DNA of 64,000 nt, from contig CM072869.1 of NCBI GenBank assembly GCA_036937835.1, positions 12,807,501-12,871,500 of the forward strand. Direction: 5' to 3'. This document shows, in pieces, positions 1 through 64,000 of the stretch. A program made the position numbers and the translations under genes. Each line of letters starts with the position of its first letter. Position 1 is the stretch's first letter. The notes under the pieces were generated by a model. The model did not search any database. It saw only the letters and a program-made list of their open reading frames with translations, and had not been told where the DNA came from. Source of the DNA: Pampus argenteus. Lineage: Eukaryota; Chordata; Actinopteri; Scombriformes; Stromateidae.

Positions 1-13
1 ACAGTAGCGGTAG
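1..13 (+). CDS. rabl2: rabl2 exon, 3' end only
   Basis: The first 13 bases read T-V-A-V plus the first base of an Asp codon, followed by the donor gtatgt at 14. They join in phase to the next exon to give VAVDFWDTAGQ, the expected lead-in to the RABL2 G3 motif. The exon continues to the left of the window. Confidence 0.8.
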
Positions 14-1603
14 GTATGTATTGTAAATGTAATGTCTTTCCTTGTTTCTATTCTATCACAGAAGATCATTTCACTCAGCTGAAAAATGCATCTGAAAATT
101 AAAGAGTCACAGCATCAGGCAAGATTAGATTGCTTCTGCAGAGATATGTATTTTTTATTTTATTATTCACAGATTTCTGGGACACTGCTGGTCAGGAGAG
201 ATTTCAGAGCATGCACCCCTCATACTACCACAAAGCACATGCATGCATCATGGTAAGACACATGCTTTCTTTCCCTTCTTTGCTCCGCACCAGGATCTTG
301 GAGGGAGGTAAACTGAGAATAATAAATAGTGGTTAAAAGTACCCAGTGGGAAATTAAGTATTTCAAAATAAGTTTCCCTCATGTCTATAGTTTGCTTGCT
401 GTCTTGGTTTACTCACAAATGTTAGTCCTCAAAAAAGGCCAGTTAGATGTCTGCTGGAAAACTACCATTTAAAGTGGGAATATGAGCAAAGAAGGCTGAT
501 CGGTTTTGTTCTTTCTTTCTTTCTGATAAAGGTTTTTGATGTTCAAAGGAAGATCACATATAAGAATCTGGCCAACTGGTATAAGGAGCTGAGAGACTAC
601 AGACCGGAGATACCCTGTTGTGTGGTTGCCAACAAAATAGACGGTGGGTCTGGCTGTAACATTGGACATAAAAGGGAATGTTCAGTTCTTAAAAATGATT
701 GAATGCAATGTTACAGCAGGATAAGGAAACATGATTCCTTTGCTTTACACATATTGTCCATTTGCTCTCAGAGTTGAGACTTACACATGTAAACTTTTGT
801 TTTTTTCTTGTCTGCAGCTGATTTGAAGGTGACACAAAGAAGCTTTAACTTTGGAAAGAAGCAAGGACTTCCATTTTACTTTGTATCAGCAGCTGATGGG
901 ACTAATGTAGTTAAGGTTTGAGCTTTGATTGGTTCTCCTGCAGCATTAATATTCTTTTGTCCCTTTTAGTTCATCTCTTCATTTTGAACCTATCAGTAGT
1001 ATGTAAGCTTACAATACTATCATTTACAAAAGTGGTCCCCAACCTTTTTATCACCGTGGACTGGTCAATGCTTGACAATTTTACTGACCGGTACTAGTCC
1101 GCGGCCCGGGGGTTGGGGACCACTGATTTACAACATGTTTTATAACAGGTTTGACAGTGCTCTCTACATTTCAATATAATGTCATAAATTGTTTTGCTTG
1201 AACTGTTGCTGTGTGTTGACTCTGCCACAACAGATGTTCAGAGAGATGATCAAGAGAGCCGTAGACTACAAGAAAAACCCCAGTGACTTCATGGATGAAG
1301 TGATGCAAGAATTAGAGGTAGATTTTTCTGAAAAGTAAAACACATTCTGATCACTGATGTAGCTTTATGCACCCTTAAATCAATGATGTCTACGGCAAAG
1401 ACAGTAAGGCATTCATTGTGCGATGCTTGCTTTTTTTGTTAATGTGTAAATATCTGTTGCTGAAATGGGTTGTAAACTGTTTTTGACATTGTCGTTGTCA
1501 TGTTGTTGCACTCATCTTATAGAACTTTGATCTGGAGAAGAAAGAAGATAATTCAGATGCAGAAGAGGATGGACTAAAAGCAGAGACCCCCGAGTTGGTC
1601 TGA
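1..1603 (+). CDS. rabl2: RABL2 Rab-like small GTPase, 3' part of gene (six coding exons)
   Basis: Joined coding segments 1-13, 173-252, 532-643, 818-915, 1234-1317 and 1523-1603 keep one frame and give 155 C-terminal residues ending at TGA. The fragment contains the Rab G3 motif WDTAGQE (residues 7-13), the G4 motif NKID (65-68) and the G5 motif SAA (92-94). FQSMHPSYYHKAHACIM is characteristic of RABL2. RABL2 is an atypical Rab that lacks C-terminal prenylation cysteines, and this protein also ends without them (…PELV). In vertebrates it is recruited to the ciliary base by CEP19 and binds the IFT-B complex to promote ciliary entry and trafficking; that role is family knowledge, not seen here. 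The switch I and P-loop exons lie before base 1. All introns are GT-AG. Recognition is by remembered similarity to mammalian RABL2. Confidence 0.95.
173..252 (+). CDS. rabl2: rabl2 exon with G3 motif
   Basis: 80 nt between acceptor ttcacag and donor gtaaga. It encodes FWDTAGQERFQSM…CIM, the switch II (G3) region that contacts the gamma-phosphate of GTP. Confidence 0.93.
532..643 (+). CDS. rabl2: rabl2 exon with NKID (G4) motif
   Basis: 112 nt between acceptor gataaag and donor gtgggt. It begins VFDVQRK and ends VVANKID plus one base; NKxD is the guanine-specificity motif. Confidence 0.93.
818..915 (+). CDS. rabl2: rabl2 exon with SAA (G5) motif
   Basis: 98 nt after acceptor tctgcag, up to donor gtttga. 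It encodes DLKVTQRSFNF…YFVSAADGTNVVK, containing the G5 SAx motif that contacts the guanine base. Confidence 0.93.
1030..1125. mobile_element. hAT-type MITE in rabl2 intron
   Basis: A 96-bp non-coding element. Its perfect 14-bp terminal inverted repeats are AGTGGTCCCCAACC (1031-1044) and GGTTGGGGACCACT (1111-1124). It is flanked by an identical 8-bp duplication, ATTTACAA (1022-1029 and 1126-1133). The 8-bp target duplication and CAGTGG-type ends are typical of non-autonomous hAT elements. It has no coding capacity. Confidence 0.85.
1234..1317 (+). CDS. rabl2: rabl2 exon, C-terminal helix
   Basis: 84 nt (28 codons) after acceptor ccacaacag, up to donor gtagat. It encodes MFREMIKRAV…FMDEVMQELE, the last helix of the G domain. 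Confidence 0.92.
1523..1603 (+). CDS. rabl2: rabl2 terminal coding exon
   Basis: After acceptor cttatag it reads NFDLEKKEDNSDAEEDG and ends at TGA 1601-1603. The tail is acidic, as in other RABL2 proteins, and has no prenylation cysteine. Confidence 0.92.
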   Translation, partial: NFDLEKKEDNSDAEEDGLKAETPELV

Positions 1604-1930
1604 TACAGCTTTACAAATACAAATACAATACAAATACAAATCCTCCCAACCTCCTTCTCTCATCATCTCATGGATAATTTATCCTCCTCTGGGGTTGATG
1701 CTGCGAATAGAATATATTATAGTTGATGCTGTGGATGTGACTTCTGCTGTCAAAGATCTCAGATTCTCCATGACTGTCATTTTAAACCAGCACATTGTTT
1801 GTATCTATGTAATTTTGACAGTTTGTAACTTCACCACTGGAGAATGGTGCAGTCTTTAGTCAGGTTGAGTCACTACCCTGCATCTATACACAGACATTGG
1901 CAGGGAAATAAACCTAGTGAAATAATTAGG
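1604..1930 (+). other. rabl2: rabl2 3'UTR (probable)
   Basis: Non-coding sequence after the rabl2 stop. It includes a short (ACAAAT)n-like run at about 1612-1640 and an AATAAA at 1907-1912 followed by GT-rich sequence. The end point is inferred; further AATAAA matches at 2054-2059 and 2481-2486 could give longer 3'UTRs. Confidence 0.6.
1907..1912 (+). promoter_or_regulatory. polyadenylation signal AATAAA for rabl2
   Basis: AATAAA 304 nt after the stop codon, followed by GTGTTT-type sequence. It is the first such hexamer downstream of the rabl2 stop. Confidence 0.55.
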
Positions 1931-2560
1931 GACTGTGTTTACCAGGTTCATTTAGCTGTCGTTTTAGCATTGTTACTCTTACTTTGTATAACAATATAAA
2001 CTCTAATAATGAGGCTGAATGTTTGATTCGGCATAAAAATTTACATTTTGTCATGTAATAAAAATGTGAAGCATTCAAAACTAGCTCACACAGAGCAAAG
2101 AGAATGTGTGATGAACCGTGCTTGCTGCTGTTCTCAATGTGTGTGTGTACAATGCCAGCAGGGTGCTGCATCTGTTATCAGCTTTTGTTGCATTCATTTT
2201 ATGATGTTGTGTGTTTTCTGGCACCCTTTAAATGAAAACTTAATGTACCATTTAACCAAATTATGATAATGTGCATCTTTCCAGGTTGCTGAGATCCAGC
2301 ATGGGCAGTGGTATCATATACAGTATGAATCTGAATCTGATGAAACATCTGTGTAGAGCAGAATGAGCCTCAAGTTCAAACATTATTCAATTCTTCCTAT
2401 AAGATAATTATGTTGAGCACAAAAGGCATGTATACTGTGTATTTTCTATTTTATCTTTGTCTTGTGTAGCATTAATTATGAATAAATCACACTGGAAGTA
2501 CAACTGAGACATTCAATTCTAGCAGGAACAAGAATTTTGACGCAGTTCATGTTTTAATTA
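1931..2560. other. Tail-to-tail spacer between rabl2 and shank3
   Basis: AT-rich non-coding sequence between the probable rabl2 polyadenylation site and the candidate shank3 polyadenylation signal. No exon with flanking splice sites and no acrosin-like sequence was seen. Either 3'UTR may extend into it. Confidence 0.5.
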
Positions 2561-2564
2561 TAAA

Positions 2565-2570
2565 TTTATT
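2565..2570 (-). promoter_or_regulatory. distal polyadenylation signal candidate for shank3
   Basis: TTTATT on the + strand is AATAAA in the shank3 direction. It is the last such hexamer before the rabl2 side, so it would set a 4.6-kb 3'UTR. Confidence 0.4.
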
Positions 2571-5500
2571 ACATAATATAACAAACATATATCTTTGTGG
2601 TGGAGATATCTTGGGCAACATCTCAGATCTTGCCTCAGCCTTTACTATCACCTTTACTGTTTGCATGAGGAGTAATGCGTAGCTTCTGGTTAAAGTTTAT
2701 TTGGATTGGATTGTGGTGTATTCACGTGGAGGGTGGCCGTCTTATGTTAGAAGCATCCAGAAGTCATGGGAGAGAATAGTAGTAGGGATGATTCGCCTGG
2801 TCATCATCGGACACTAAGAAGGGGGAGTTTACCTATGAGACAAGGCTGAGGCGTTGCAGCGATACATCCACCACTCTAAACTTCACAGTGCAAACAAGGA
2901 GAAAACCAACAATGAAAGAAAAATCCCTTGATGATAAGATCACTGGTTCCAGCGGGTGACCGGATCCCAGTGGATTTTTAAAAAGGTTAGACTGCTCCTC
3001 TTACACTATGTCGATTGTGCTTTGTTGATTAGAAAATAAGACAAAGGTATCTTTTCACTGAACTTATTTGATCTAATGATGTGTAAGTCTGTTACACGTT
3101 GCTCTGTAGCATCATTTTGCATCTGTATTTGTGGTAAACACATCAATCCAACCAGGTATTCACTACAGCATTGTTTCTTCTAACCAGGCCAGCCTGCATA
3201 AGTCCAGACTGTACACATACACCTCTTTCGGTGTCTGTGTTTCATCTGTTATTTGTATTTATACAGGAGCAGTAAGCCAAGCTGGATAATAACCTTCATC
3301 ACAGTAAAATCAAGCGATTGTGAAACTTTGTCTCAAAATGTAAAGAAATGTTAAAGCAAAGCTCACAGGTAGATATACACAGGTTATATACATATATATG
3401 TGTGTATATATAAATATATATCCTGCTTCTTTACAAAATAATAACGACTATTTCCACCTGTAGGAAATACAGAAGGATCTATCAAATGTCTATTGTTCTC
3501 AAGATTTCCAGGAGATGGCACCATATTATTTGAGTCTAACAGCTCAAGAACGCTGAAACTAAGATAGTCCTAAAGCAAAGACAAATATACAGTTAAAAGT
3601 TAAGTTATTTTTTGGCACATTTTTCCTTTGTGTTGTTTGTTCCTCATCGCATACAGTATATTCAAAACTCAGAAACTGAAGGTCTGAAAAAGGAAAAAGG
3701 AGTGCTGCCAGACAGAGTGGAGGGTAAGGAGCGCAAATGCCATCTGGGAATGGGCGTACAAAACAGTGACACTGGGTAAGCTGTGGCCACACAGTTACTA
3801 GGTGAGTTATAGTTGTCTTGAAATACAAAATGTGACAATGCTTTCCTTCAGTAACCCGTGGGAATCTCTCTCTGTCTGTCTCTCCCTCTTGGGCAGAGTG
3901 ATCCGCCTTTTGAAGAGTGCAAAATAAGACTGCAGAATGATGATGCTCAATCTGGAACTGAAGATGTATGTTTCTTTTCTGTTATTGTGTGTGTGTGTGT
4001 TTGTGTGACACAGCCACAGCCGGGAATCTCTGATGGTAATACAGTAAGGCTATAGTGGACTAACTCCAAAGATGTAAACCTAACAACACACACTCTCTCA
4101 TTGTCACATGTGCATTCTCATTCTCTCTCTCTCTTAATCAAACACACACAAAATGGAAACACATACACACATGATGGTGGTGAAGAGGAACAACCACACA
4201 GAGATTCAGGGAATCCAGATGCACGCATGCGCTTGGACGATGGGTGGCTTTTATGTTAGCACCTTGTCACCTTGTTTTGTGCAAATCATCCCCTAGTTCA
4301 TAGTTCAGAGTTCAAAAGTTCAAGAGTTCATAGAAAGAATAAAATCTCACCTTTTCCACAGGTGGTTAACTATGCATATATGCCAAACATTCATATATAG
4401 ATCTATATACTTTTTGTTTTCCAAAAATTTATATGAAATCTATCATATATACATTGCTTGGGATTAAAAAAAGCAAATATTTGTAGTTTGTTCATTTTTT
4501 ACAAGTGTAAGTACATTTATAATGGACAGGATATTTGTGTTTTTTTTCTCTGTCTTTTTTTTTTCTGTCACTCTAAAATTCAAATGAGTGAAAGTATCAT
4601 GTTCCACACGCTACAAAATCTACCCACAGTGTCCGAGGGTAACAAATCAAACAAAGAAAAAATAAAAATAAAAAAAGAACCATAAACACAAAAAAGTTCA
4701 TGAGTCTGAGCACATAACACTTAAGTCAGAAGTAAAATAATCAGTGAGGTCACAGTGAGGCAGTGAGTGCTATTCCTACAACCCAGATACAACGTTCATT
4801 TCACCACCTGCTTTTACAAACTGCTAGTAAAACAAAAAAAAAAAAAAAAAAAAGGATTCACATATCTTCTCGCCAAGCAAAACTGCCTTGGCATAATGAC
4901 TGGATTTTGCTGATGCACAGAGGTTTTTAGTGGTAATAGAAATTACCTGGCCGCCTGTTAGAGAAAAGCAATGGATACAACACTTTTTGTTGTTGCGTGA
5001 ATAAAACTCACTGTTTCTCACTGCCAGCAGAAGCTACTCATCAGTACAATTGTAGATTTTATATTGTTAAAAGAAAATTTGTTTTTTACAACCTGGATCT
5101 TATGTTCATAGTTTTGGCTGCCACCATTTATGATAATATTTTACTCACTAAGTAAATTGTAGAGATACAGGGAAGCAGCAATGTTACACAGCCAGGTTGT
5201 AAAATACTGAATTTTCTTTAAGACCTTACAGAAGCTTTCCCATCCCCACAGCCTGATAAACTACAGACACATTTCCCTGCAGTGGCATTTCACAACGGTG
5301 CATACATCTAGCTCTTTTAAGCCCTTGTATGATACGACTTATTTGTTGGTTACGCTTCAGGTTAAACTACATATAAAGACAAAACAAACATTTGCTTTAT
5401 TTGAACAGTTTAAGCTGAATTTGGCCAGATTCACACACTTGAAACTTAACAGTGTTTTTTTTTTTCTGCAGGGAAAATGAAATTTGAAAGAGATTTCATT

Positions 5501-6786
5501 ATCTGACACATCCATGATCATTTCCTGTCTACTGGTGATGAGAAACAAAGACACATCCCAGTGTTTTCCTTCCTTCTAGTAACCTTCTCCTTTCACAATA
5601 CTGGACCTCGTGTTGCCTGATCTGAGAAGCATCATCAGGGGATGGAACTTTAACTAGCTCTCTAAGATTTCTCAGACTGTGGTGATGTTAAATTGTCCTC
5701 ACAGGTAAGAATTGAAATGGATAGTATTAAAACAACAGGCAACTACCTCTCCATGCTAGTGCCCCAAACTTCCATCCCTGAGTGATTAACAGGCATAAGA
5801 TGAAGAGCCCACTTTACCTATTAGCTGTCTTGTTAGGTGGTCCTCATGCTGTTGTGGATAAAGTAGAGACTCACGTCAGTGAGATCTGTAGCTGCAGCAG
5901 TAGGGATGGGTGTCAACTGGGGTCTCAATCTCACATTACGGGATGCCCTTTAGTATGAAGGAAGACCGTAAGAAAATAAAAACAAACAACAAACTCTCTG
6001 CCAAAGACATGATGCAACTCGTCATGCTACGGTTCAAGAAAGGGTGACCATAAGGAAAGTTGTATAACTATGACAAAAACATCATTTCCATATCTATATT
6101 TTTTTTTTCTTTCAAATATAACTGGTAGAAATGAGTAAACTATTGGTGGAATAAATTTAAAAATTTCTCTCTGCCTTTTATACTAAAAACCAAAAACAGG
6201 CGCAGATTAATTTAATACATTTCCTCTTTGCAACATTGTCTTTTCTTCTGAAAGCTATATTTAGATACATATATATCTATATCTATATATATATATATCA
6301 TATTATATAATACCTATATATAATATTCCCTTTGGAAAACCAAAAAAATTGATTATGAAAAAAGCCACGAGTGTTGGTTAAACATTCTCCAAATATAATA
6401 GATAGCACAGTCTGGGTACCAAGGCGGAGGGGTTTCTCCTCTGGTTTTTACTTTGTGGAGCTCCACCTCTGGGCTCTAAAGTCTTCGGTTTAAAAACAAC
6501 AGCAGGTATAGAGAAGACACGCCTTTTTTAGAGCTGTGTCAGCACTATGTCCATAGTCCTGTGTTCATCATTGTTGATCTCTGTATAAATATTTTTGAAA
6601 GGCAACTGAGCTTTCTGTTTGGAACGAAAATTCTTCCTCCTCCTGTACTCAAACTGCAGAAGGCTTTTACAGGCCTAATTGATGGAGGGATAGAGATAGA
6701 GGTAGAGATGAGAGGAGGGCATAGTGAGAGAGAAAGTGTTTGTGTGTTACTAAGGGAACAACTGAAGCTTTCACACATCAAATGTT

Positions 6787-6792
6787 TTTATT
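6787..6792 (-). promoter_or_regulatory. proximal polyadenylation signal candidate for shank3
   Basis: AATAAA on the - strand about 350 nt after the shank3 stop codon. It would give a short 3'UTR isoform. Confidence 0.4.
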
Positions 6793-7140
6793 GGAGCTCA
6801 TGCGTTTCTCCTCAGCAAAGAAAGACCAGAGCCCATTTTGAAGTCTGATCTAATTGGCTGCAGGCAAGGAGGTGGGCAGAAACTAAGGGCTGGGTAGAGG
6901 GGATGAATGTATCGACTCCTCTTCAGTGCAGTGCCAAGTGCAGGGTGTTAATGCAGAACGGGAATGTAAGTGTCACTAAAGGACCACTGATAAACATTTG
7001 TGATGCAAAACATAAAAGCAGCCAGAGTAAAAGAGGAGCACTTGCTTTCTTTTCTCTAATTTTCATCAAATGTATCCACATATTTGCCCTGCTCTGTCTT
7101 TATCTTTCTCTCCATCTGTTGCTGTGCCTCAGGGCAGGGG

Positions 7141-63957
<56,817 letters not shown>

Positions 63958-64000
63958 CTGGATAACAAACGAAAGATTTATGCATTTTGACTTTTAAATG

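Larger units (their letters stand above)
2565..7140 (-). other. shank3: shank3 3'UTR (probable)
   Basis: About 4.6 kb of non-coding sequence after the shank3 stop. It contains AT-rich tracts (for example 3393-3422 and 6265-6325), a 20-nt A run at 4834-4853 (U-rich in the transcript) and short repeats, but no open exon. AATAAA on the - strand occurs at 6787-6792 (short form), 5397-5402 and 2565-2570 (long form). Mammalian SHANK3 has a long 3'UTR of roughly 2 kb. The extent here is inferred, not shown. Confidence 0.5.

Noticed and set aside
1604..7140. Possible acrosin (ACR) gene between rabl2 and shank3
   Set aside because: No serine-protease motifs (such as GDSGGP) or exon structure seen on either strand.

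Overview
This window is vertebrate nuclear DNA, almost certainly from a ray-finned (teleost) fish. The clues are spliced genes with GT-AG introns, very dense (CA)n/(TG)n microsatellites, hAT-type MITEs with 8-bp target-site duplications, and a decayed Tc1-like transposon of the kind common in fish. It carries the 3' parts of two convergent genes. rabl2 is on the + strand: its last six coding exons lie in 1-1603 and its 5' end lies before base 1. shank3 is on the - strand: 17 coding exons run from 63957 down to the stop codon at 7141, and its 5' end lies beyond base 64000. SHANK3 and RABL2 are also convergent neighbours at human 22q13.33, so this is conserved microsynteny. The acrosin gene that separates them in mammals is absent here.

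Layout: 1-1603 rabl2 coding exons (Rab-like ciliary GTPase, from just before the G3 motif to the C-terminus). 1604-2560 is the rabl2 3'UTR and a short tail-to-tail spacer. About 2565-7140 is the probable shank3 3'UTR. 7141-7711 holds the last shank3 exon with the SAM domain. 12402-16801 is a compact cluster: the 2.1-kb proline-rich exon with the Homer and cortactin motifs, four further exons and a 24-nt microexon. 16721-21834 continues into the PDZ exons, which end at 21752-21834. 24217-24292 is the SH3-PDZ linker exon. 38444-38557 and 54155-54336 are the two SH3 exons. 61724-62358 is the linker after the ankyrin repeats. 63240-63957 is the last ankyrin repeat. The three introns around the SH3 exons (14, 15.6 and 7.4 kb) make up more than half of the window.

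The joined shank3 reading frame keeps phase across all 16 exon junctions and gives 1597 residues, in the order ANK (partial), SH3, PDZ, proline-rich, SAM. This is a postsynaptic-density scaffold. The rabl2 fragment gives 155 residues.

The most interesting signal is a hidden splicing and promoter layer inside shank3. (i) Three candidate microexons of 24, 30 and 45 nt lie in the intron that splits the SH3 domain. All are phase 1-1 and open, and all encode acidic or tyrosine-containing peptides. (ii) In-frame cassette exons of 54 and 51 nt, and weakly one of 33 nt, lie between the linker exon and the PDZ exon. (iii) A candidate internal promoter near 29.6 kb has a perfect CRE, a TATA box, a non-coding exon and an ATG exon that joins in phase just before the PDZ domain. 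(iv) A second in-frame alternative start abuts the exon at 16721-16801. (v) A 34-nt exon has the same phases as the last ankyrin exon and may be mutually exclusive with it. (vi) A near-perfect REST/RE1 site and three consensus RFX X-boxes lie in the introns. These were read by eye from sequence and phase only and need RNA evidence.
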